DNA of 5,910 nt from Clostridia bacterium (lineage in GTDB: Bacteria > Bacillota > Clostridia > UBA1381). Location: the NCBI GenBank assembly GCA_017521775.1, contig JAFXBO010000169.1, forward strand, positions 1-5,910, in the 5' to 3' direction. A model generated the notes under the pieces. It worked only from the letters and a program-made list of their open reading frames with translations, did no database searches and had not been told where the DNA came from. Of the stretch, positions 1 through 5,910 are shown piece after piece; the stretch's first letter is position 1; each line of letters opens with the position of its first letter. Made by a program: the position numbers and the translations under genes.

Positions 1-2105
1 AGTTTTCAAAGATTCATGATGAGCTTATTTTAGAGGGCAGAATATTCTTAACAAAAAAGAATAGATATGAGGCAATAAAAAAGGATATGCTAATGGGAGT
101 ATTGCAATGTAATCCCCACGGACGATTTGCATTTCTTCGTTCTTTAAATAGTGATGAAGAAATTTTTATAGGCGGAGATAAACTGTCTGGTGCATTGCAC
201 AATGATACAGTTATGGCAGTTATAGATGTGCATAATCCTTTGTCAGGCAAAAAAGAGGGACATATAACAAAAATCTTGAAAAGAGGAAATGAAAGATTAA
301 CAGGTGTTATAAAAAGAGAGCATAAGGGTGTTTTTCTGATAGTCCCAGATAACAAGAGAATTTATTCACTTATAAAAGCAGATGTTTTTGACGGAGTTAT
401 GGCAAATGTCGGAGACAGAGTTTTAGTTGAGATAACAGGCTATAATGATGATATTCTTGGAGTAATAACTAAAAACCTTGGCGACAGTAGTGAGCTAAAA
501 AGTAATGTTGATGCGATAATTCAAGAGTATTCCATAAAGGAAGAATTTGATGAAAAAACTTTGGAGGAGGCACAAAAAGCTCCTAAAAGAGTTTCGCAAA
601 AGGATATTGAGGGAAGACTCGATTTAAGAGATAAGAAAATTTTCACAATAGATGGAGATGATGCCAGAGATTTTGATGATGCAGTATCTGTTGAGGTTGT
701 GGGCGAGGAATATATTTTGGGAGTTCATATTGCGGATGTGACAAATTATGTGTCCCCCAATACATCGCTTGATGATGAAGCATTTCAAAGAGGTACAAGC
801 GTTTATCTTGCAGACAGGGTTATTCCAATGCTTCCTTTGGAACTGTCAAATGGAATTTGCAGTTTAAATCCTAATGTAAACAGACTCACGCTATCTGTCT
901 TTATGAGGATAGATAAAAAGGGAAATGTCAGTTTTGAGTCACTAAAAAAGAGTGTTATTCGTTCTTGTGAAAGATTAACATATAACGATGTGGCAGATCT
1001 TTTGGAAAATCAGGATAAAAAACTTTTAAAAAAATATCAATACATTCTGCCAGACCTCTTAAATATGCAAGAGCTTGCCAAAATCTTATATGAGCGAAGA
1101 AAAAACAGAGGTTCAATTAATTTTGATTTTCCTGAGGCAGAGATTATAACAAATGATATAGGTGAGCCTGTTGATATAATTAAGAGCGAGAGAAGAATAT
1201 CTCATAAAATGATTGAGGAATTTATGCTTTGTGCAAATGAAACTATTGCCGAGATGGCATTCTGGGCAGAGCTACCTTTTGTTTTTAGAGTACACGAGCC
1301 ACCATCAATTGAAAAAATTCAGGATTTTAATAAGTTCTTATATAATTTTGGATATAGTCTTAAAGGGAAAATTGATGAAGACAATCCTGTTCATCCTAAG
1401 GCGTTTGCACAGATTATGGAAAAAATACAGGGAAGCAATGAGGAGATAATAATTTCAACATATATGCTCCGTTCATTGATGAAAGCAGAATACAAAGATG
1501 AAAATCTTGGTCATTTTGGTCTTAGTGCAAAATACTATTGCCATTTCACATCTCCTATAAGAAGATATCCTGATTTGATGATACACAGAATCCTAAAGGA
1601 TTACATTGATTGCAAGGATGCATTTAAATATGAGAAAATTGTAGGGGAGGCTTCTCGTCATTCAAGTGACAAGGAGCTTGATGCAGAGTATTGCGAAAGA
1701 GATGTTGACGATTTGATGAAAGCAGCGTATATGTCAAAGTTTATTGGAGAGGATTTTAGCGCACGCGTTTCATCAGTAACAAATTTTGGTATGTTTGTTC
1801 AGCTTGATAACACAATTGAGGGATTAATTCGTCTTGCAGATATGAAGGGCGACTATTATGAATTTGATGAAAATGCCAAGATCATCAGGGGAAACAGATT
1901 CTCAAGAGAATATAGAATTGGTGACAAAATAGAAGTTGTTTTAATAAGTGCAAAGCTTTCAGAACGACAGATTGATTTTGTCAGAAAAGAGGATTTTGAT
2001 AAAAGCATAATAAAGCGTGAAAGAAAAAGAGAAGAACAGTTTTCGAACAGAAGAAAAAAACGGGGAAACAGAGAATACACAAGAAGAAAGAAAAGGAAAA
2101 GATAA
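1..2105 (+). CDS. rnr: Ribonuclease R, 3'-5' exoribonuclease (5' end cut by window edge)
   Basis: RNase R degrades structured RNA processively from the 3' end in the cytoplasm and takes part in mRNA decay, rRNA quality control and, in many bacteria, tmRNA-linked turnover. The frame is open to the left edge (first full codon at 3), and the 28 codons before the ATG at 87 read as the end of the N-terminal winged-helix domain and its junction (GRIFLTKKNRYEA), so that ATG is not the start. About 700 residues are visible; the family is usually 700-800. Counting from the Met at 87: cold-shock-like domains at about 1-50 and 68-135; an RNB catalytic domain at about 175-510 with IDGDDARDFDDA (188-199), whose Asp189, Asp195, Asp197 and Asp198 match the metal-binding aspartates; HIADVTNYV (214-222); GHFGLS (475-480) and HFTSPIRRYPDL (486-497); an S1 domain at about 556-635; and a Lys/Arg-rich tail (640-672). 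It ends in TAA directly abutting the next ATG. Identification is very secure. Confidence 0.97.
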   Translation, partial: FSKIHDELILEGRIFLTKKNRYEAIKKDMLMGVLQCNPHGRFAFLRSLNSDEEIFIGGDKLSGALHNDTVMAVIDVHNPLSGKKEGHITKILKRGNERLTGVIKREHKGVFLIVPDNKRIYSLIKADVFDGVMANVGDRVLVEITGYNDDILGVITKNLGDSSELKSNVDAIIQEYSIKEEFDEKTLEEAQKAPKRVSQKDIEGRLDLRDKKIFTIDGDDARDFDDAVSVEVVGEEYILGVHIADVTNYVSPNTSLDDEAFQRGTSVYLADRVIPMLPLELSNGICSLNPNVNRLTLSVFMRIDKKGNVSFESLKKSVIRSCERLTYNDVADLLENQDKKLLKKYQYILPDLLNMQELAKILYERRKNRGSINFDFPEAEIITNDIGEPVDIIKSERRISHKMIEEFMLCANETIAEMAFWAELPFVFRVHEPPSIEKIQDFNKFLYNFGYSLKGKIDEDNPVHPKAFAQIMEKIQGSNEEIIISTYMLRSLMKAEYKDENLGHFGLSAKYYCHFTSPIRRYPDLMIHRILKDYIDCKDAFKYEKIVGEASRHSSDKELDAEYCERDVDDLMKAAYMSKFIGEDFSARVSSVTNFGMFVQLDNTIEGLIRLADMKGDYYEFDENAKIIRGNRFSREYRIGDKIEVVLISAKLSERQIDFVRKEDFDKSIIKRERKREEQFSNRRKKRGNREYTRRKKRKR
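2092..2097 (+). promoter_or_regulatory. Ribosome binding site of the rRNA methyltransferase gene
   Basis: AAAGGA lies 8 nt before the ATG at 2106, inside the last codons of rnr. It is a moderate match to the Shine-Dalgarno consensus in a very purine-rich stretch. Because the site is covered by ribosomes finishing rnr, initiation probably depends partly on coupling to the upstream stop codon. That coupling is inferred. Confidence 0.6.
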
Positions 2106-3239
2106 ATGGAAAAGTTTGAGATAATAATTCCCACCATATTTGGTCTTGAGGCTTTTGTTTCAAGAGAAGTAAGAGCATTGGGATATGAAACGACATCTGT
2201 AGAGGATGGAAGAGTGACATTTTTAGGGGATTATAGAGCAATTTGCAGAGCAAATCTGTGGGTAAGAACAGGGGAGAGAGTTCTTATCAAGGTTGCAGAG
2301 TTTGAGGCTCGCACATTTTCAGAACTTTTTGATTCAACCAAGGCGATTGACTGGTCAAGGTGGATTGGAAAGGATAATGCATTTCCTGTAACAGGCTTTT
2401 GCTTAAAATCTGTTTTAGCAAGTATGCGTGATTGTCAGTCAATAATAAAAAAGGCAATAGTTGACTCTATGAGCCAGAAATATGGGATTACACATTTTGA
2501 AGAAACAGGAGCAGTGTACCAAATAAGATTTTCTGTTATGAAGGACAGAGTAACCCTGATGCTTGATACAACAGGTGACGGACTTCACAAACGAGGCTAC
2601 AGGGCAGTTTCAAATGCAGCGCCATTGAAAGAAACAATAGCAGCTAGCATGATAATGCTAAGTCATTGGAAGTATGAATATCCACTTGCAGACCCACTAT
2701 GTGGTTCAGGCACTATTCCAATTGAGGCAGCGATGATAAAAAGAAATATCGCACCAGGTCTGACAAGAGGATTTTTATCCGAGGGTTTTTCGCAATGTCC
2801 AAAGGAATTATGGGATGAGGCAAGAGAAGAGGCAAGGAGTTTAGAAAAAAATGTGCCACTTGAAATATTTGCTTCGGATATAGATGCAAACACCATCGAA
2901 ATTGCAAAAAGGAATGCTGTTTTAGCAGGTGTAGGAGATGCAGTTGTGCCGACGGTTCTAAATGCAGGAGATTTTTATACTGATATTCCATATGGAACTG
3001 TAATTTGCAATCCTCCTTATGGCGAGCGACTGGGAGATGAAAAAATGTGTCAGGAATTATACGCTATAATGGGAAAAGCATTTAAAAAGCTTGATAAGTG
3101 GTCGTATTATATTCTAACATCAAACGAAGGATTTGAGAAAGCTTTTGGAAAGGTAGCAGATAAGAAAAGAAAGCTGTATAATGGAATGTTAAAGTGTAAT
3201 ATTTATCAGTATTTCGGAGAAAGACCGCCGAGAAAATAA
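2106..3239 (+). CDS. rlmL: THUMP-domain class I SAM-dependent rRNA methyltransferase (YpsC / RlmL N-terminal type)
   Basis: This is a predicted 23S rRNA guanine-N2 methyltransferase of the UPF0020 family, corresponding to Bacillus YpsC and to the N-terminal half of the fused E. coli RlmL/RlmK enzyme (m2G2445). At 377 aa it is full length for the stand-alone form, with no RlmK-like second methyltransferase. A ferredoxin-like start (FEIIIPTIFGLEAFVSREV, 4-22) leads into a THUMP RNA-binding domain (about 45-155), then the linker motif GLHKRGYR (159-166). The Rossmann domain has SAM motif I DPLCGSGTIPIEAA (196-209), the acidic motif SDID (257-260) and the catalytic motif NPPYGERLG (302-310), the NPPY form typical of amino-N methylation. 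The start at 2106 follows the rnr stop without a gap and is supported by both the ribosome binding site and family alignment. The protein family is certain; the exact target base is inferred from homologues. Confidence 0.93.
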   Translation: MEKFEIIIPTIFGLEAFVSREVRALGYETTSVEDGRVTFLGDYRAICRANLWVRTGERVLIKVAEFEARTFSELFDSTKAIDWSRWIGKDNAFPVTGFCLKSVLASMRDCQSIIKKAIVDSMSQKYGITHFEETGAVYQIRFSVMKDRVTLMLDTTGDGLHKRGYRAVSNAAPLKETIAASMIMLSHWKYEYPLADPLCGSGTIPIEAAMIKRNIAPGLTRGFLSEGFSQCPKELWDEAREEARSLEKNVPLEIFASDIDANTIEIAKRNAVLAGVGDAVVPTVLNAGDFYTDIPYGTVICNPPYGERLGDEKMCQELYAIMGKAFKKLDKWSYYILTSNEGFEKAFGKVADKKRKLYNGMLKCNIYQYFGERPPRK

Positions 3240-3241
3240 AA

Positions 3242-3278
3242 TAATAAGAGAATTCAGAAATTCTGAATTCTCTTATTA
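3242..3278. terminator. Bidirectional terminator hairpin between convergent blocks
   Basis: A perfect inverted repeat is centred on A3260: AATAAGAGAATTCAGAA (3243-3259) is the exact reverse complement of 3261-3277, and T3242/A3278 adds one more pair. With a 3-nt loop this gives a 17-bp stem. It begins 2 nt after the rlmL-type gene's stop and lies 10 nt beyond the ispE stop. On the minus strand the stem is followed by the U-rich run TTTTATTTTCT (3241 down to 3231), making a classic intrinsic terminator for dxs-tlyA-ispE. On the plus strand no clear U-tract follows, so termination that way is less certain. The stem is AT-rich but long, and each arm carries a GAATTC. Confidence 0.8.
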
Positions 3279-3288
3279 AGTTAAATCA

Positions 3289-4167
3289 TTATAAAGTTGT
3301 TGTAAGGTAAGTATCCTTATATGTTCGGCAGAGGCTGTCATGTGCAGCTTTTGCCTTTTTTATATCGGTAAATAATCCAAACACTGTCGGACCACTGCCA
3401 CTCATAATAGCACCATCTGCACCAAGTGAAAGCATTTTTTCCTTGATTGAAGAAATAACATTATATTCTTTTAGTGTAACATCCTCAAAAGCATTTGAAA
3501 GATTTTCACAAATTGAATGATAGTTCTGATTTTTAAGCGCTTCTATCATTTTATCATTATCAGGGAAGATTGTTCTTTCGCATTTATCAAATTCCTTGTA
3601 TGCCCACGGGGTTGATATTGAAATTGGAGGGGTAACAAGTAGGACATAACATTTTGGTAATGGTGGAAGTACGGTTAGAACATCACCTATACCCTCTGCC
3701 AATTGAGTCTGTCCCATAAGACAGTATGGGACATCAGCACCGAGAGTTGAACCGATTTGCATAAGTTCTTCGTCAGAAAAGGCATATGAATTCAGCATAT
3801 TAAGGCTTGCTAAAACTGCTGCGGCATTTCCGCTACCTCCAGCAAGTCCTGCAGATATAGGAATGTTTTTGTGAATTAGTATTTTTGCTCCGCCAACTTT
3901 TCCTAATGCATTATAGTAAGCTTGGCAAGCTTTATATGCAATATTTTTATTGTTTGTCGGCAATCCCTTTTTGTTAGTGGTAATTTTTATTTCTCCGTCA
4001 GTTTTGTCAACAATTATAATATCCGACAGATTGACGCTCTGCATAATTGTCTTCAGATTATGATATCCATTTTCTCTGACACCGACAATGTCAAGCGTAA
4101 GATTGATTTTGGCAAATGAACGCGCCATTGCTCTGTTGCCGGTTATAACTATACTATCAGAAAGCAT
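3289..4167 (-). CDS. ispE: 4-diphosphocytidyl-2-C-methyl-D-erythritol kinase
   Basis: IspE is the fourth step of the MEP isoprenoid pathway: ATP-dependent phosphorylation of the 2-hydroxyl of CDP-methylerythritol in the cytoplasm. The 292-aa product is normal size for this GHMP kinase. Motif 1 is AKINLTLDIVG (19-29), with Lys20 at the catalytic lysine position, followed by ENGYHNL (32-38). The ATP-binding glycine loop is PISAGLAGGSGNAAA (103-117). LGADVPY (142-148) carries Asp145 at the catalytic base position, and motif 3 is GAIMSGSGPTVFGLF (252-266). All key residues are present. The ATG at 4167 is chosen because GAGGT lies 9 nt upstream; an in-frame ATG at 4128 (residue 14) would give a more usual N-terminus but has no good ribosome binding site. 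The gene is last in the dxs-tlyA-ispE block, 15 bp behind tlyA, and reads into the terminator. Confidence 0.96.
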   Translation of the reverse strand: MLSDSIVITGNRAMARSFAKINLTLDIVGVRENGYHNLKTIMQSVNLSDIIIVDKTDGEIKITTNKKGLPTNNKNIAYKACQAYYNALGKVGGAKILIHKNIPISAGLAGGSGNAAAVLASLNMLNSYAFSDEELMQIGSTLGADVPYCLMGQTQLAEGIGDVLTVLPPLPKCYVLLVTPPISISTPWAYKEFDKCERTIFPDNDKMIEALKNQNYHSICENLSNAFEDVTLKEYNVISSIKEKMLSLGADGAIMSGSGPTVFGLFTDIKKAKAAHDSLCRTYKDTYLTTTL

Positions 4168-4176
4168 TATAATAAT

Positions 4177-4181
4177 ACCTC
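4177..4181 (-). promoter_or_regulatory. Ribosome binding site of ispE
   Basis: GAGGT on the minus strand sits 9 nt before the ATG at 4167, in the 15-bp gap after tlyA. It decides the start choice in favour of 4167, because the alternative in-frame ATG at 4128 has only a purine-poor, non-matching leader (AACCGGCAACAGAGCA). Confidence 0.7.
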
Positions 4182-4182
4182 G

Positions 4183-4995
4183 CTACTTGTCTAAATTATT
4201 GTGTGAAAGTTCGATAACTTCCAGTATTTTTTCATCAGTGACAATGTTTTCACTGGCATTTTTCTTTAAATACATCAGGTATTCAATATTACCCTCAGGA
4301 CCTTTAATTGGAGAATAGGATAACCCAAGAGTAGAAAATCCTGAGTCAATCGCATATTTTAAAGCATTTTTGCACACCTCAAGATGAACATTTCTGTCTT
4401 TCACAACACCTTTTTTTCCAACCTGTTCACGCCCTGCCTCAAACTGTGGTTTTATAAGTGCAACAAGTTCTCCATCATCCTTTAACAGTTCATTAGCAAC
4501 GGGGAGAACAAGCTTTAAGGATATAAAGGAAACATCAATTGATGCAAAGTCAATCTTTTCACCAATTTCTTCCGAAGTAACATATCGGATATTTGTTCTC
4601 TCCATATTGACAACTCTGTCATCCTGTCTTAATTTCCATGCTAGCTGACCATATCCGACATCTATACTAAATACCTTTTTTGCTCCGTTCTGTAGCATAC
4701 AATCGGTAAAACCACCTGTTGATGCTCCGATATCCATTGTGACCTTATCTTTTAAGCTTATCGGAAATTCCTGCATTGCTTTTTCAAGCTTCAATCCACC
4801 ACGGCTGACATATTTTAAAGTTTCGCCTCTTATTTCGGGCTTTGCAGTGTCGGGGTTAATCATCATTCCTGCCTTGTCGCATTTTTGATTATCAATATAC
4901 ACCTGACCTGCCATTATAAGTGCTTTAGCTCTTTCTCTGCTTTCGGTCATACCCTGTTCTGTCAAATATACATCAAGTCTTATTTTTTCTGCCAT
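4183..4995 (-). CDS. tlyA: TlyA family rRNA (cytidine-2'-O)-methyltransferase
   Basis: This S4-domain, FtsJ-like methyltransferase belongs to the family of mycobacterial TlyA (2'-O-methylation of 16S C1409 and 23S C1920) and Bacillus YqxC. The 270-aa length is typical. An N-terminal S4 RNA-binding domain (about 4-60: RLDVYLTEQGMTESRERAKA, VYIDNQ) leads through YVSRGGLKLEKA (62-73) into the Rossmann domain, with the SAM motif MDIGASTGGFTDCML (87-101) and IDVGYGQLAWKLR (111-123). The K-D-K-E tetrad of the family is present as Lys69, Asp154 (SIDVSFISL), Lys182 (LIKPQFEAGRE) and Glu238 (GPEGNIEYL). The start is fixed by GGAGGT 6 nt upstream and by the dxs stop directly abutting it. Older 'hemolysin A' labels probably reflect indirect effects; nothing here suggests secretion. 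The family is certain, but whether it modifies one or both subunits cannot be read from the sequence. Confidence 0.95.
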   Translation of the reverse strand: MAEKIRLDVYLTEQGMTESRERAKALIMAGQVYIDNQKCDKAGMMINPDTAKPEIRGETLKYVSRGGLKLEKAMQEFPISLKDKVTMDIGASTGGFTDCMLQNGAKKVFSIDVGYGQLAWKLRQDDRVVNMERTNIRYVTSEEIGEKIDFASIDVSFISLKLVLPVANELLKDDGELVALIKPQFEAGREQVGKKGVVKDRNVHLEVCKNALKYAIDSGFSTLGLSYSPIKGPEGNIEYLMYLKKNASENIVTDEKILEVIELSHNNLDK

Positions 4996-5910
4996 TTAAC
5001 AACCTCCATAGAGATTTCTAAATCTCTGGGCAATTTGTTTTTCGCCAAGATTATAATAATTATCTAATTGTGATACATTTCCATGAATAATAGGTACATT
5101 CGGATATGTAGCAGCTTCAAATTTTATATTCGAATTTCTTTTTGAAATAATTGTGCTTATCATCGAGCCTAAACCTCCTGAAATACTATGGTCCTCAAGA
5201 GTCATAACAATTTTTGCATCCCCAAGAATATCAGACAATTCATCAGCAACAGGAGACAGAGTAGGCAAGCAGATTACAGATATATCAATATTTTCGCTTT
5301 TTAATATATTCTTTGCTGATAGCGAAGTAGATAACATTCTGCCTGTTGTGATAATTATGTTATTTTTATTCTCTCCATAAGCATTTATTTTGTTTATTTC
5401 AAAGTCAGGACAATCGTCATAAGAATTATTTCCTCTTGGGTATCTTATTGCAATTGGACCATCGTGCTTATTTATTGCATAGTCAATCATTTGTCGAAGT
5501 TCTTTAAAAGAAGAAGGAGACAAAATTGTCATGTTAGGCATATCCGAAAGGAATGATATGTCATATAAACCATGGTGAGTTTCTCCGTCTGCGCCAACAA
5601 CTCCTGCTCTGTCAAGTAAAAAAACGACATGAAGATTTTGAAGACAGACATCGTGAAGGATTTGGTCATATGCTCGTTGTAAAAACGATGAATAGACTGC
5701 AAAAACAGGAATAACACCCTCTTTGGAAAGACCTGCTGAGAAAGTTACTGCGTGTTGTTCAGCTATTCCTACATCAAAGAATCTGTCAGGATACAATTTA
5801 GAAAATTCCAATATACCAACACCTGCAGGCATTGCGGCAGTAATAGCCACAAAATTCTTGTTATTATCTGCAAGAGAAATCAGAGTTTTTCCTGCACATT
5901 CGGAGTAGTC
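4996..5910 (-). CDS. dxs: 1-deoxy-D-xylulose-5-phosphate synthase, C-terminal half (5' end cut by window edge)
   Basis: Dxs is the first, thiamine-diphosphate-dependent step of the MEP pathway: pyruvate plus glyceraldehyde 3-phosphate gives DXP, a precursor of isoprenoids and often of thiamine and pyridoxal. The frame is open to the right edge, so the GTG at 5850 is an internal Val codon (FVAITAAMP), not a start. The 304 visible residues are about half of the usual 620. Numbering from the edge: AITAAMPAGVGI (22-33); FFDVGIAEQHAVTFSAGL (44-61), where Glu51 is the catalytic ThDP-activating glutamate; YSSFLQRAYDQILHD (73-87); DRAGVVGADGETHHGLYD (100-117) of the transketolase pyrimidine domain; IRYPRGN (155-161); and the C-terminal transketolase domain with TLEDHSISGGLGSM (237-250). 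No frameshift or missing motif is seen in this part. The stop TAA directly abuts tlyA, and the last codons carry its ribosome binding site. The N-terminal ThDP diphosphate-binding half lies outside the window. Confidence 0.97.
   Translation of the reverse strand, partial: DYSECAGKTLISLADNNKNFVAITAAMPAGVGILEFSKLYPDRFFDVGIAEQHAVTFSAGLSKEGVIPVFAVYSSFLQRAYDQILHDVCLQNLHVVFLLDRAGVVGADGETHHGLYDISFLSDMPNMTILSPSSFKELRQMIDYAINKHDGPIAIRYPRGNNSYDDCPDFEINKINAYGENKNNIIITTGRMLSTSLSAKNILKSENIDISVICLPTLSPVADELSDILGDAKIVMTLEDHSISGGLGSMISTIISKRNSNIKFEAATYPNVPIIHGNVSQLDNYYNLGEKQIAQRFRNLYGGC
5002..5007 (-). promoter_or_regulatory. Ribosome binding site of tlyA inside the dxs 3' end
   Basis: GGAGGT on the minus strand, 6 nt before the tlyA ATG at 4995, is a near-perfect Shine-Dalgarno sequence. 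It also encodes the Gly-Gly near the dxs C-terminus (YGGC). The overlap with coding sequence and the abutting stop and start codons suggest translational coupling of the two genes. Confidence 0.8.
5010..5027 (-). other. Short hairpin just upstream of the tlyA ribosome binding site
   Basis: AGAGATTT (5010-5017) and AAATCTCT (5020-5027) are exact reverse complements separated by 2 nt. In RNA this allows a 7-bp stem with a 4-nt loop, ending 2 nt before the GGAGGT of tlyA and lying within the dxs codons for RFRNL. It may influence tlyA initiation or mRNA processing, but it is AT-rich and could be chance; no function is demonstrated. Confidence 0.4.

Noticed and set aside
87..89. ATG at 87 as the start of RNase R
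   Set aside because: The frame stays open to the window edge, the upstream codons encode the expected RNase R junction (LTKKNRYEA), and no convincing ribosome binding site is placed for it.
14..355. Antisense open frame on the minus strand within rnr
   Set aside because: It mirrors a strongly conserved coding region, has no recognisable motif, and its hydrophobic look comes from reading A/G-rich codons backwards.
1213..1449. Small plus-strand frame inside the RNB domain of rnr
   Set aside because: It is out of frame with a certain gene and its sequence shows no protein family.
1856..2253. Minus-strand frames with apparent membrane segments (Phe/Leu-rich)
   Set aside because: The Phe/Leu runs are the complement of the AAA/AGA-rich rnr tail; no ribosome binding site or family signature is seen.
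3918..3932. 15-nt palindrome containing two AAGCTT sites
   Set aside because: It lies inside ispE in codons for an ordinary Lys-Ala-Cys-Gln-Ala stretch, with no regulatory position and no U-tract; probably chance.
4183..4995. TlyA as a pore-forming hemolysin or toxin
   Set aside because: The complete S4 plus FtsJ-like fold with the K-D-K-E tetrad indicates an rRNA methyltransferase; no signal peptide or membrane segment is present.
5848..5850. GTG at 5850 as the start of dxs
   Set aside because: The frame continues to 5910 with Dxs-like residues, and the GTG encodes the conserved Val before AITAAMP; the family needs about 300 more N-terminal residues.
1..5910. A defence, mobile or otherwise new system
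   Set aside because: All five genes belong to well-known housekeeping families, gaps are 49 bp or less, and no repeats, integrase, transposase or unknown gene was seen.

Overview
The window looks like an ordinary housekeeping stretch of the chromosome of an AT-rich Firmicute, most likely a clostridium. This is inferred from heavy use of AGA and ATA codons, strong GGAGG-type ribosome binding sites, the dxs-tlyA gene pair, a YpsC-type rRNA methyltransferase and an RNase R of Gram-positive type. No 16S rRNA or other decisive taxonomic marker is present, so I do not name a genus.

Layout: five protein genes in two convergent blocks fill almost the whole window. The plus-strand block (1-3239) holds the 3' nine-tenths or so of rnr (RNase R), whose start lies off the left edge, followed with no gap by a THUMP-domain 23S rRNA guanine-N2 methyltransferase (YpsC/RlmL type). 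The minus-strand block (5910 down to 3289) reads dxs (C-terminal half only, cut by the right edge), tlyA, then ispE. The blocks meet at a 49-bp gap (3240-3288) filled by a perfect inverted repeat that can end transcription from both sides. No other non-coding stretch is longer than 15 bp.

Function: the left block concerns RNA turnover and rRNA modification. The right block carries two enzymes of the methylerythritol phosphate (MEP) isoprenoid pathway, Dxs (step 1) and IspE (step 4), on either side of the ribosomal 2'-O-methyltransferase TlyA. Spacing within both blocks (TAA directly followed by ATG at rnr/rlmL and at dxs/tlyA; 15 bp at tlyA/ispE) implies operons with translational coupling. 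Their promoters would lie outside the window.

I found no mobile element, CRISPR array, RNA gene, pseudogene or evidence of a new biological system. The points worth a second look are small: the junction architecture, a hairpin just before the tlyA ribosome binding site, the terminator palindrome, the gene order (rnr without smpB next to it, ispE behind tlyA), and the choice of ispE start.
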